Assembly: GCA_016647705.1 (NCBI GenBank)
Contig: CM028335.1
Coordinates: 6,588,579-6,652,578 of the forward strand
Source: Eucommia ulmoides
Taxonomy: Eukaryota > Streptophyta > Magnoliopsida > Garryales > Eucommiaceae
DNA: 64,000 nucleotides
Reading direction: 5' to 3'
The notes under the pieces were generated by a model, which did not search any database, was not told where the DNA came from, and saw only the letters and a list, made by a program, of their open reading frames with translations. The translations under genes and the position numbers were made by a program. This document shows positions 46,341 to 56,939 of this stretch, one piece after another. How positions within the stretch are numbered: position 1 is the stretch's first letter; each line of letters begins with the position of its first letter.

Positions 46341-46974
46341 TTTTACTCCCCTAAAGTTTAATCGAATTGTATTTTATATCTTTATGGTATTTTTATAAAC
46401 ACTTATCTCCTCATTGTTCAAATTAAAGTATAAATATTATATTTTTCTTTAAAATTAGAAGGTCAAATCTCAAAAAAAAATTATTTAATATTAATTGACA
46501 GTTTTATTTTCGGGTCGGGTTAAATAATATTCATTTGTTCTTTCTTTTTTTTCCTTTTGTTCCTCGGGTTGTGTATAAGGGTTTTGTTATTTATAATTTA
46601 CTTTTTTTAATTTAATCGTTGCACTTAAAGTTTGAATTGTAGGAGATAAGCGATGATAAAAATATCATAAAGATATAAAGTACAATTTAATTAAACTATA
46701 TGAGTCAAAGTGTTGTTAACCCGTATGAAAACAGCATTTAAACATGTATTGATAACATCCCAAAGGCCACTTTTGCCACGTCGGATATCCCCATCCCTCC
46801 ACGTGCCCCTCCCCCCTCCCTACCTCTCACTCCATGTCACCATTTTTGGAGCTCTCTTAATAATCTACCGAGAAACGGAGATTTGTGTTTCACATTTTTT
46901 TTTAAAACGAAAGAGATCAAATCTCCTTTTCTCATAAGAAACGAAGATTTGATCTCCGTTTTTTCTACCGAATT

Positions 46975-46975
<1 letters not shown>

Positions 46976-47022
<47 letters not shown>
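46976..47022. repeat. (TA)n microsatellite
   Basis: Uninterrupted TA dinucleotide run of about 45 bases in an AT-rich region without genes. Confidence 0.95.
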
Positions 47023-47024
<2 letters not shown>

Positions 47025-47559
47025 TATATAAACGGCTTTTCAAAATTTCGTTTCATTTTTTTTAAGAAACGGAATTTTCAAAATCCATTTTTCAATAAAC
47101 GAATTTCGAAACCGTTTTACGTGTTTTATGTATACATGTGTATATATGTGTTTTCAATAATTAATTATTATAATTTTAATTATTTGGTTAAGAACTCTTC
47201 CATAGTTACATTATTGGTTAGATGTTTGAATATTTTTATATGAATTATTTTTTTCATGAAATTGAGAGATTTGGAATACAATCGATCAATCAAAGCTAGC
47301 GGATTCATTCAATAGAAAAAAAATGAGCTATTTTTTTTTTTAAGAAATTGATAGATTTGGAATACAAATGTGATTTTGTTTGTAAGGTTAGAAATTAAAC
47401 ATATATTATTGATTTACACTTTGCACCCCTAAACTAATCATAAATTGGATTCAATATCATAAAATTAGTTGAATGTATATTCTACAGTTACATTATTGAT
47501 TAGATGCTTGAATATAAACTATTTTTTAATGAAATTGAGAGATTTGGAATACAAATGTG

Positions 47560-48110
47560 ATTTTGTTTTTCACATATAAAATTTTACATGTATTCTTAAT
47601 TTACATTTTGCCCCCCAAGTTAAAAAGAATATTTTTTTCATTTTTTTTACCATTGAAATCCAATATAAATGTTTTTGAACTTTATTAGTTTATTTTTAGT
47701 AAAATTCGTAAGAAATTGCTAATGATTATAAATTTGTAATTTTTGGACAAAGTGAAAATATAAAAGGGGTAGAAAAAGGTATTTTTGAATACCTCATGTC
47801 TGTCGTCTTCATCATCTTCTCATCCGACCGAAAAATAATTTTGTTTTTCACTGGTAAAATTCAACATATACTTTTAATTTATACTTTGCACTCCCAAGCT
47901 AAAAGGAATTTTTTTTTAACCATCAAAATCCAATACAAATATTCTTGAACTTTATTAGTTGTTTTTTTTTTTTTTTGGTAAAATTCGTAAGAAATTGCTA
48001 ACGATTAAAAATTGGTAATTTTTGGACAGGGTGGAAATATAAAAGAACGAAACAAAGGTATTTCAGAATGCCTCATGTCTTCTTCGTCATCTTCTTTAGC
48101 CGACCGGTGT
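47560..48110. repeat. About 280-bp direct duplication downstream of the TNL gene
   Basis: 47560-47845 and 47850-48110 share TTTTGTTTTTCAC, AACTTTATTAGTT, AAAATTCGTAAGAAATTGCT, TGGTAATTTTTGGACA-type blocks, GCCTCATGTCTTC and CCGACCG in the same order. The second copy ends about 230 bp beyond the stop codon of the receptor gene, so it may supply its 3' end signals (AATAAA on the minus strand at about 47961). Confidence 0.75.
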
Positions 48111-48339
48111 CGTCAAACCTCTTATCTCCGCCAAACAAAAAATTCTGCTACATCCAGAACTGATCTTCGATAGAGGACGGCGACGAATTTGGGGAGTCGA
48201 AAGCCACCGAAAACACATAAGCCTACCGGAGCAGCTCTCACCTGTAAAAATCGGCCGTCGGCGATGTTTGTTCAGATGTGAAAAGATCTGGGGCTCTAGA
48301 ATGGCGCGGAAGTGGATCTGGCCAGATCTGGGTGAGTGA

Positions 48340-48951
48340 TCAGCCGCCATCACCTTCACTGTCGTCATCGGCCCGATCCCAAACGTCCATATCTTCCGAA
48401 TCTGTCCAATCCAAATCTTCCAAATCTGTCCAATCCCAATAGCCTTCTGTAGTAATCGGTCGCCATTCCAAGGGGAGACCAAGGAATATATCCTTGACGT
48501 GGTCCGCCACCACTGCGTTATCGTTATAATCATCATTCCGCTTGTATTCCAAATGAACTCCACACTTTATCACCTCCCCCTCCAACTCAGAAATTTCATG
48601 AACCTCCACAATTTTTTCACCGCCTTCAAGCGGAAACCTAAAAAAGCTCCGGGGAACATAACTCACCCACGATTGCTCTTCGCCAGCGATCCGTGTGTCA
48701 AGCCACGGCAGAAGACGTCCCTCCACACCGTTGGTGATGTCCCGGATCGTGACCATATTTGAATGTGCTGAATATTCTGAATGTTCCTTATTAGTCGCGT
48801 AAACCACCCAAAGGGTCATTCCAATGAATTTCAAATCAAGAGCTAATGGTGTCTGGAAACGTATTGAGGATCCTGTTGTCTGGTACTCGAACCAATCCGG
48901 AATCTCTCCCTTTGGAAAACAGACGTCGAATCGCATATATTCAGAGTGATC
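48340..48951 (-). CDS. TNL exon 6: C-JID-type domain and acidic tail
   Basis: Residues 947-1149 and the TGA at 48342-48340. FPKGEIPDWFEYQTTGSSIR is the hallmark of the C-terminal jelly-roll/Ig-like (C-JID, post-LRR) domain of TNLs. KCGVHLEYKRND is its closing block. The last about 35 residues are rich in Trp, Asp and Glu, with DWTDLEDL followed by DWTDSEDM, a duplicated 21-base unit at about 48391-48440. Confidence 0.92.
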   Translation of the reverse strand, partial: DHSEYMRFDVCFPKGEIPDWFEYQTTGSSIRFQTPLALDLKFIGMTLWVVYATNKEHSEYSAHSNMVTIRDITNGVEGRLLPWLDTRIAGEEQSWVSYVPRSFFRFPLEGGEKIVEVHEISELEGEVIKCGVHLEYKRNDDYNDNAVVADHVKDIFLGLPLEWRPITTEGYWDWTDLEDLDWTDSEDMDVWDRADDDSEGDGG

Positions 48952-49039
48952 CTGTTACATTGAAAAATCAATGTCCTACCATTAAGTAATAGATGGGGAC
49001 GAGATCGAGGACGGGGAGAGGGTTCCCATCAACCAAATC

Positions 49040-49077
<38 letters not shown>

Positions 49078-52000
49078 CACCAAAAAGAAAGTATCCGTCA
49101 AAGTACCGGAAACCTTGTTGCAGCCTTCCATGGTAATGTCCGTGAAAGATTTGATGGTATTCAAGCCCTGAATCTCAGACAAACTAGTGCAGTCGTCGAG
49201 GGCCAGAATCCGATGATAATTCAACGGATTGAACTCGAACACTAGTTTCTCAAGTGAAGTATTTCCTACTAAACCACAATAACTTAGATTAGGAGGGAGC
49301 TGAGTCAGTGACAACAGATTCTTGCAGCCGTCTAGATCTAGTCTATCAAGGTTCCACATTTCCTTTATGCTCGACGGCAGGCTATAGAACTTGTTTTCAG
49401 AAAAGTCCATCTCTATCAGCGACGATAAACTCCCCAGATCGTCCGGGATGTCTCCATCGTGCAAATTGCACCCCCTAAGCTTCAAGTATGTCAGCGACTG
49501 CAAACCCGCGATCGAAGGCGGCAAGAATCTGCTGGTACCTGTTACAAATATATACATATAACAAGTATAATCAAATAGCGATTGGAGGCAGGTAATCATT
49601 ATCTTTAAAGTGATATTTGCGCACACTCTTTTTTAGCATACAACCAAGTCTTGAAAGCGATGGATAGCAATTTTGGAGATTTTCCAGTTATTCTTTTTGA
49701 GTTTTTCTGTAGAGAAAAGTGATTCGCCAATTCAAAGTGTTTTCGGTCCCCCTAAGAAGTTACAATTTCTGTTGAATGCCACGTGTTACCTCATTTGAGT
49801 AATATATAAGTCTACGACAATCTCATCTCTCAAAGCTTTACCCCCATTGGATTTTTCCATGGTATTAGAGTCACGCCTTTATTTGATGTTGCCCCAATAT
49901 TCGTTCACAATGGTTTGGCAAAGTCCACCTTACGTGTGAAGAGGCGTGTTGAATTCTACATCCCGTAAGGCCTATTGTCTAATGTCCCCGCCCTCTAAAT
50001 TTCCGTTTGCAGTAGTTTGGCTTATGTCCACCTTGCGCATGAGGAGACGTGTCGAATTACCCTATCCTGAGCTATATATAATTGTAAAGAAATTGTTGAA
50101 TCCCACGTCGTTTGTGTTATCGGATCCTGAGCTATATATAAAACCTAGGGCAGTTGTCATCTTACAAAGCATCTTTTGAGAGTGAGTTAGGTCCATTAAA
50201 TTTCTACATGGTATTAGAGCCAAAAATCTTATTTGACATTGGGTGTGTTAAATCCTACATAGATATTGGGTTCCCTGATAACCGTTCACAGTGGTTTGTC
50301 CAAAAGTCCATCCTCCGCGTGAGGGGACATGTTGAATCTCACATCGATGTTGGGCCCTTCCTCCGATATCCGTTTGCAGTGGTTTATCAAAGTCCACCCG
50401 GCGCGTGAGGGGCATATTTAATCCCACATCGCTTGTGTTACTTGATCCTGAGCTATATATAAAGTCCAAGGCAATCCTCATTTTACAAGGTGTCTTTTGA
50501 GACTGAGTTAGTTCCATTGAATTTCTACAGAAATCTTCTTCTCTACAAACGCCTTTTGAAAGTGAATTAGGCTTATTGGATTTCTACATTTTCTATAGAG
50601 GCATATTTTCATGACAGTCGCAACCCTAAAAAAGTTGCAACTCTTGAAGACTACAACCTTTAATATGAAGACTTGTAACTCTCAGACTAAGTTGCCAATT
50701 AAAATAACTATCATTATGAATTTTCAAAAAATTAAATAAAAATTTAATTGAAATAACATCTAGTGCATCTCGGCTAAGTGCCCTCCAGCCCACCCCACGC
50801 ACTTGTGAGTTTCAAGTATCATGCCTTTCTTTTTGTATGGAAGGAGCATACCTTAACAGTCTGTATGGATCGAGCGAAAAAAGGGGATAAGAAAGAGGAG
50901 GAAACTAGCTTGCATGTTTGGATGGAGGGGAAGGGAAGGCGAGGAGGGAAGATTTGGAAGGAAACTATTTACTCTCTCCTTTCAGTCTTTCTTTAATTTT
51001 ACAATTTTATCCTTATTTAATATATTTAATTATAAACTATATTTTATTAATATCTGTTGAATCCCACATTGCTTGTGTTACCTGATCCTGAGCTATATAC
51101 AAAATCTAGGAAAATCCTCATCTTACAAGGTGTCTTTATAGAGTGAGTGAGGCCCATTAGATTTCAATCTCCTGCATATGCGTGTGTGTGTATGAAGGGT
51201 ATAGTAGTCATATTATATAATGAAAAGTGGATTCTTCCCCTTCATCCAAACACAAGAAAAGAAATTGTATCCAAACATAAGAAATGAAAGATAATTTCCC
51301 TGCCTTCTCCTCCCTTCCCTCCTCTCACTTTCCTTTCTTCCCTCCAAACTGACCGTAAAGTGTTAGTGTCAAGTTATATAGATATCAACAAAGTTTGCTC
51401 ACTTTAGAGAGTGGGATAGACACTCCTTTATATTACAAACTAAAATTCAACCGTACCTGTGTTTCTTCTGAGCAACATCCAAGAGGAAATAAATGGGAGG
51501 AAAAATCCAGGGGACAATTTCTTGTTGCAGCCTTGCAATGATACGGTGGTGAGGTTCTTCAGTAAAGCAATAGAGAATGGTAGTTTTTTAATCTTGGTTC
51601 CGTTTGCGAGAATCTCCGTTAAAGCTTCCACATCTCCCAGGTTCTCAGGCAGTGTCTGTAGATTGGAGCAACCCGTGAGGTTGAGAAATTTAAGGGACTT
51701 GAGCCCGCAAATGGCTCCAGAGATGTCCCTGAGGCTCTTGCAGACTTCCAAATTCAAGTGGATGAGGCTCTCCAAAAACACGATTGACGGGTGGATTTTA
51801 AACAAACTTGTACAGCCGGGAAGCAATAATTTCTCTAATTTTGGTGCTCCAGCAAAGTTGGGGGTGTCTGTTAGTCTTTCACAATGACTGAGATCTAGTA
51901 TCTTTAGATTTTTCATGAACTGTTGAAACAAACAAAAACAACAATCGAATTAGGGTTCTTAAGTTTGCGTACTGTGGTAATTTTTAGGTACCATTCGTGT

Positions 52001-55000
52001 ACCTTTTTGTCTTGCCAAACCCGCTTGAAGCTACTGAATTTCAAGTCAAGAATGGCGATATTCTGTACATGAAACTCCGAGGGTAGAGATTTCATAGGAC
52101 AATAGTTCCAGCATAACCACCTTAGTTCCTTGCAAATATGATTGTAGTTCCATCTCAATTTGAATATGCTCCGAGGGTTGAGATGCAAGTGATTGGCTTG
52201 AAGTAGCCTTAGGTTAGGCATACTTTCAAATGCTTTCCCATCCAAATTCATTTCCTTGGAAATAGATATGGAAATGTCTAAACCTTCAACTTTTTTTGTT
52301 CCCTATGTTATCAGAAAATGTTTAAGATAGAGGATTTTGATAAAACTCAGGATCAAAATAGTTCATTTTTAAAAAAAAAAAAAACTCAGTATCAAAATAG
52401 TTTTTTTTTTTTTTTTTTTTTACCTTGTTATTTCCAAGAACATGGCGTACGTCTTCATGAAACCATAGTCTGCTCCTCTTTCCAGCATCTTTGAGCGATT
52501 CTTCGCGAACAATCTCTCTTCCCATGTCCCGAACCAAATCATGCATCCACACCTTATTCCACGAAGTAATTTTAAGCAAGCATCTGCTTATTAGTATGCT
52601 GAGTCCAATCTCTGGAAAGAGGCCACAAGCATCCAATATATTCATGATATAGTCCTTATGCATTCCAACAAAAAAACACGCAATATCGAGGAAAATTTCT
52701 TTCACTTTGTCATCGTTTAGCCCATCGAAACTTATCCTGAGTTGCTTCTGGATTTGATTGTAAGGGATCTGTTTCAATTTCTCAAAGGCGCTTCTCCATT
52801 CCGGGATGCTTCCTCCTTTGAAATAGGAACCTAAAACTTCTAGTGCTAGCGGAAGCCCATTGGTGTAACAGACTATGTTATTTGTGAGCTCCAAATAGTC
52901 GTTTGTGGGCTCGGTCTCTTCAAAGGCGTGACAACTGAAGAGTTGAAGAGACTGATCGTGCGTGAGTGTTTTGACCTCATATCTGTCATCAACTTTAGCT
53001 TTACTAAGCAAACCCACTTCTCGGGTTGTTATGATGATTCTGCTTCCTGGACCAAACCAGTTATGGGCACCCGCCAACGAGTTTAACTGACTCAACTGGT
53101 CGACATCATCAAGAACGACGAGAACCCTTTTGCAGCACAACCTTTCCTTGATCAACATGATTCCCCTGTCGAAGTTGTGGACCTTTAGGCTCTTTCTCCT
53201 TAGAATCTCCAAGAGAAGTTGTTCTTGCAAGCAACTCAAATCACCGTTGTGTTTTTCCCAGGCTTCTCTGACGTTTGGGAGGAAGCAGCTACCTTCGTAG
53301 TTTTGGAAATTTAGATTGTAGACGGCTTTGGCGATGGTTGTTTTGCCTATTCCACCCATCCCATATATTCCAATCATGCGGACAACATTCGGTTCCACTG
53401 TTAATAGTGATTTTATCTCTTTAACACAAGTATCTATTCCGACCAGATGCTTGGTGACACTCAGGGGTACATGATTTACTACGCATAGAATCTCGTTGAC
53501 GATTTCCTGGATAAACTTGGGTTCATACCTGTTGGTTTTGATCAAAAAAAGCAATATCAGAGTCCGGTAAATGAATGCAGGTTGAAGATCATAGGCACTA
53601 ATATGACGACAAGAAATTTCAATTAATCTGACTGAAATGAATCAAGCAAATTTTGGCATTATACGCTAAAAATATGTACCATGGTGGATTAGGACGAGAA
53701 TGAAGAATGGAATCCCGGACAAACTCATCTTGGAGCTTTTGCTCTCTCCTCTGGGAAGGGATTTTTGATAGAGAAGAGAATCATTAGTTTAACCGACGGA
53801 CTAAATGGAAAATACAGATTTAGGCAAACCACTATATGTTCTCCCCTTGAATGAGGGTTGCACTACAACTCTTCTCTTAGGTAGCGGTGGAACTAGTGGT
53901 AAGAAGTTCAGCCCAATAGCGTTAAATTGTGGATTCAAATCTTGAGAGCAACTACTTCGTACAATGCCAAAAGTTGGGTTTGTTCTAATTTGCCCCCATA
54001 CTCTCGGGGACAAAACGAGTATCTATCATTATAGTTTGGGAAGGGGTTTTAATTTTTATTTTTATTTTGAGTTTTTGGGTAAGGTGCATTTAACAAGTTT
54101 ATGCGCAACTCGACTAATCACCTCACCGGACGATCTTAATGGTGTATTCCCCCATATCGGCCTGATTAATTCAGGATTATAATTCAAAATTTAATTCTTG
54201 GAGTGCTCTACAGGAGAGTCGAATTTTGATTAACAAGGAAATTAGGCATCTCTTCTAGCCAACCGGACTCACACCTCTTGGGTGAAGCAGTTTTGATTAA
54301 TCAAACTATTTGTAGCAAATCATTTATTAAAAAAAATGTGATATTACTAACGGAATGCAGGTGTGAGAACATTCCCTTAATTAAATCTAACTTTCTACGG
54401 TTTTGATTTTTTTTTTATTTTTTATAACACGTCAGTTTCTCATTGGTTATATTTTTTATTTTATTATTTTTTTAAAAGGAATAATTAGAAGTAACCCTAG
54501 TTTTATGAAATAAATTCACCTGGGCCATAAACCTAATTAAAATTTTGACAAAACACTGCTTAAAAAAAAAAATTAAAAACATTACTTAAAATTGACATCC
54601 CAAATTTATTCTTATTAAAAATAAATAAAAACTCTACCTTACAACCCTAACCATCCACCTCTCTCTCTCTCTCTCTCTCTGCCACACATCCTCAGCTCAA
54701 GCCGTCTCCACCATGCCAACCTCCACCACCACCAATCACCATTGTGTCGATTGTCGTTTCTGTCTCTCTTCTCTCTCTCTCAAACCACCACACATTTAAA
54801 AAAAAATGGAGATAAACTTAAAAAGTGATAGATTTTTTTTTTTCAAAAAATAATTAAAAAAAAAAAAAAAAACTAAAAAAATGGTTGTACTTACATTTGC
54901 CATTTGACACCTTGAATTATCAAATAGGAAAAGGAGTTCGTTAAAATTTAGGTTAATTACACATTGATTCTTAGCGTCCATTTATTTGGGTGGAAAACAA

Positions 55001-56766
55001 ATAGATAAAAAAATTAAAAATAAAATAGCATGAAAATGTAAAAAAATAAATTGTTTGGTGTAGAGGAAAAATAAAATAGAGAAGAAAAGGCACAATTTTC
55101 GAAGTATTTTGTTGTCTATACCAATTGAGAGAAAAATGAAAAAAAGATAAGGGAGAGTTTTTAAAAAAGATGGTGAAATTACAATTATACTCTTTATAAT
55201 AGAATCTTCAATTTATTTTTATAATATATAAAGATAAAATAATAAATTTTATTGGAATGAATTATGTTATTTTATATTTATTTTTCTTCCTTAACTAAAT
55301 AATACTAGGAAAATAATTTTTCTTTCACAATAAATAAAGATATTATCCTCTTATTTTTTTTTCTCTTTTTCATCCTCCCAACCAAACATACTCTTAAAGT
55401 TCCTGTCTTAACTTTTAAAATTTTCCAATAAAGTGGATGAGATTTCAAAACATTTTCAATTTAGTTAGTTATCTGGTCTTTGATATAGGAAAAATCTGCC
55501 AACTACCAAGCTTCAATAAGCGAGCACCACGTGGTAGGTTGACCCTTTTCAAAATCCACCTCACTTGTGAATGATATCATGAGTCTATCTGTGGGGGCTT
55601 TCTGCAAAACTCCGACCACGGACATAGGAGGCTCAAGTGGGCCTATTGGCCTCCTTGCAGAGCTCCGATCTCGTAGCGTCGAGCTTATATGGACCTGTCT
55701 TAGCGATTGTCCACTCTCCCTGCAAGCTTATGCTTGGCCGAGCTCAGGGTGACCCATGACGTCGCCAAGCTTCGACCTCATAATGGAATCCTCACAGGCC
55801 CTTTCATGACCTGGCCGAGCTCCAAGCTCAAGGTGGCCCATGACCTAGTCGAGCTCCGAGCTCATGGCGGCATTATCATGTGGTCTTCCATGACTTGGCC
55901 GAGCTCTGACCTCACGACCTGGCTGAGCTCCAATCTCACGACCTAGCCCCTAAACTCTTGACTCAACACCTCACCTCAGTAAAAAAATTTACACACGGAC
56001 TCTGACTATACCAACTCGAGATGTTTACCAATTTTAGACGCCAACAATCTTGAATTTGCAAACCACATGCGCTTTGAACAAATTTCATAAGTTCGAAATA
56101 TTTTTACTTTGGTCCTCGAGGTGAAATTTTTTTGCTAAAGCCACTGAGACCAAATTAGAAATATTTGAGACTTCGAAAATTCAATTGAAAAAAAAAATAT
56201 CATGAATCAAATTGAAAATAAGTCCATGCTTTACGTATAGAGAGAGAGATTTACCCGCTCGCAACATTTCGCAAATCCCAGCCGGATAAATTCGCAGCAA
56301 CAGTTAGGGCCTCTCTCCACCGCTTCACCTTCTCCGTCTCTGCCACGAGTCGCTTCTGGTGTCTCTCCATTGCCATTCCATAACTCTCCGTCTGGTGTCG
56401 CACCACCGACGGATCGACATCATAGAACAACGGACGAACTAGCTGATTCATGCTTCCCATATACTTGAGTATTTCGACGAGCTCGTTGAGGCACCAGCTC
56501 GAGGAGGCGAAGTTCTTCGAGAAGACGACGATCGAAATCCTCGATTCTCCGATCGCTTTCACGATTTTCGACCAGAGCTCTTCTCCTTTTGGTAGCTCTT
56601 CATCGTCTATAAACGTTCGGACGCCGGCATTAACCAAAGCCGTGTAGAGGTGGCCGGTGAAGCCATTGCGGGTGTCTTCGCCTCTGAAACTCAGGAAAAC
56701 GTCGTGTTTCCAGCTTGATTTGGGAGAAGGTGAGGAGGAGGAAAATGTATCGGAGGCCATGGACAA
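48340..56766 (-). CDS. TIR-NB-ARC-LRR (TNL) immune receptor, six exons
   Basis: Predicted intracellular immune receptor of 1149 residues. Exons: 56766-56255, 53528-52424, 52302-52003, 51919-51457, 49538-49081, 48951-48340. All introns are GT-AG, and the phases (2, 0, 0, 1, 0) keep one frame, 3450 nt including the TGA. Domains: TIR (about 18-170), NB-ARC (about 190-520), LRRs (about 555-945), C-JID-type post-LRR domain (about 950-1090) and an acidic tail. TNL TIRs work as NAD-cleaving enzymes after assembly through the NB-ARC switch, with LRR/C-JID recognising effectors. Key residues look intact: Glu95, P-loop Lys233, Asp311-Asp312, MHD 499-501. It may be functional. No paired NLR is in the window. 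Introns 1 (2726 bp) and 4 (1918 bp) are enlarged by TEs; introns 2, 3 and 5 are 121, 83 and 129 bp. Confidence 0.93.
49041..49074. repeat. (GA)n microsatellite in TNL intron 5
   Basis: About 17 GA repeats on the plus strand, i.e. (CT)n in the transcript, starting five bases after the exon 5 donor GTGGG. Confidence 0.95.
49081..49538 (-). CDS. TNL exon 5: distal LRRs
   Basis: Residues 794-946. Repeats include SLTYLKLRGCNLHDGDIPDD, SLIEMDFSENKFYSLPSSIK, NLDRLDLDGCKNLLSLTQLP and a terminal RILALDDCTSLSEIQGLNT. Acceptor TGTAACAG|GTACC; donor TTTTTG|GTGGGT, immediately followed in the intron by a (CT)n run. Confidence 0.9.
49770..50529 (+). mobile_element. Multi-LTR TRIM element in TNL intron 4
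   Basis: Three about 90-115-bp LTRs: A 49770-49859, B 50094-50208, C 50415-50529. B starts TGTTGAATCCCAC and ends TTTCTACA. A and B are directly followed by TGGTATTAGAG(T/C)C (49860, 50209), a variant of the tRNA-Met PBS TGGTATCAGAGC. CGCGTGAGGGGCA, a purine tract, precedes C. No coding. Partial LTR pieces also lie at 50052-50080 and 50540-50588. The arrangement LTR-internal-LTR-internal-LTR suggests unequal recombination between TRIM copies. Confidence 0.75.
51055..51168 (+). mobile_element. Solo LTR of the same TRIM family
   Basis: TGTTGAATCCCACATTGCTT to CCCATTAGATTTCAAT, about 114 bp, with the shared TGATCCTGAGCTATATACAA (TATA-like) core. No PBS follows. Also in TNL intron 4. Confidence 0.75.
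51457..51919 (-). CDS. TNL exon 4: LRRs
   Basis: Residues 640-793 plus one base. Successive leucine-rich repeats are NLKILDLSHCERLTDTPNF, KLEKLLLPGCTSLFKIHPSI, SLIHLNLEVCKSLRDISGAI, SLKFLNLTGCSNLQTLPENL and ALTEILANGTKIKKLPFSIA, each about 23-24 residues. Acceptor TCAACAG|TTCATG; donor ACACAG|GTACGG. Confidence 0.92.
52003..52302 (-). CDS. TNL exon 3: NB-ARC/LRR junction and first LRRs
   Basis: Residues 540-639. Acceptor ACATAG|GGAACA gives GTKKVEGLDI, the usual linker after NB-ARC. It contains the characteristic first-LRR block KELRWLCWNYCPMKSLPSEF and ends in VWQDKK with donor AAG|GTACAC. Length is exactly 100 codons. Confidence 0.92.
52424..53528 (-). CDS. TNL exon 2: NB-ARC domain
   Basis: Residues 171-539. 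Starts after acceptor AACAG|GTATG, giving GYEPKFIQEIV as in other TNLs. Motifs: P-loop GMGGIGKTT (227-235), RNBS-A FLPNVREA, kinase-2 VLVVLDDV (306-313), RNBS-B GSRIIITTR (332-340), GLPLAL (395-400), RNBS-D FLDIACFF (450-457), MHD in WMHDLVRDMG (499-501). All the ADP/ATP-binding signatures are present. Ends at GNNK with donor AAG|GTAAAA next to a long poly(T) tract on the plus strand (52401-52421). Confidence 0.95.
53529..56254 (-). other. TNL intron 1
   Basis: 2726 bp between TIR and NB-ARC exons. It holds a solo LTR (55481-56046), a CT microsatellite (54659-54680) and AT-rich sequence with poly(A)/poly(T) runs at 54836-54873. No gene is seen in it. Confidence 0.85.
55481..56046 (+). mobile_element. 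Solo LTR (566 bp) in TNL intron 1
   Basis: Starts TGATATAGGAAAAATCTGCC and ends TTTTAGACGCCAACA. Flanks GTCTT (55476-55480) and ATCTT (56047-56051) match 4 of 5. Inside are repeated CATGACCTGGCCGAGCTC-type units (55725-55945). The ends resemble the other gypsy LTRs here that close in (C)CAACA. Confidence 0.6.
56255..56766 (-). CDS. TNL exon 1: TIR domain
   Basis: Residues 1-170 plus two bases of codon 171. After a Ser-rich start come HDVFLSFRGEDTRNGFTGHL (TIR-1), GVRTFIDDEELPKGEEL (TIR-2), SRISIVVFSKNFASSSWCLN (TIR-3) with the putative catalytic Glu95 right after it, and PLFYDVDPSVVRHQ (TIR-4). Ends in LSGWDLRNVASG, the usual TIR/NB-ARC junction. Donor CGG|GTAAAT. A second Met at residue 3 is an alternative start. 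Confidence 0.95.
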
Positions 56767-56833
56767 GCGCGCGCCGAACTGGACTCGACGGAATGATTGA
56801 TCGGAAGTTTAAATTGGGACTTTTTTTACTCGG

Positions 56834-56841
56834 AATTTATA
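56834..56841 (-). promoter_or_regulatory. Candidate TATA box of the TNL gene
   Basis: TATAAATT on the minus strand, 68-75 bp upstream of the start codon, which would leave a short 5' leader of about 40 bases. Confidence 0.5.
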
Positions 56842-56939
56842 GAATGCTGGAAGAACGACTTTACGAAGTCATCGCGATTGTGAAAATGGCTAGAAGGAAA
56901 AAGAAATCTTCTAGAGAAGTTCAGACAATATGATCTTTA

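Noticed and set aside
48096..48563. 155-codon minus-strand frame overlapping the TNL end
   Set aside because: Different frame from exon 6, which is supported by C-JID motifs and splice phase; shadow frame.
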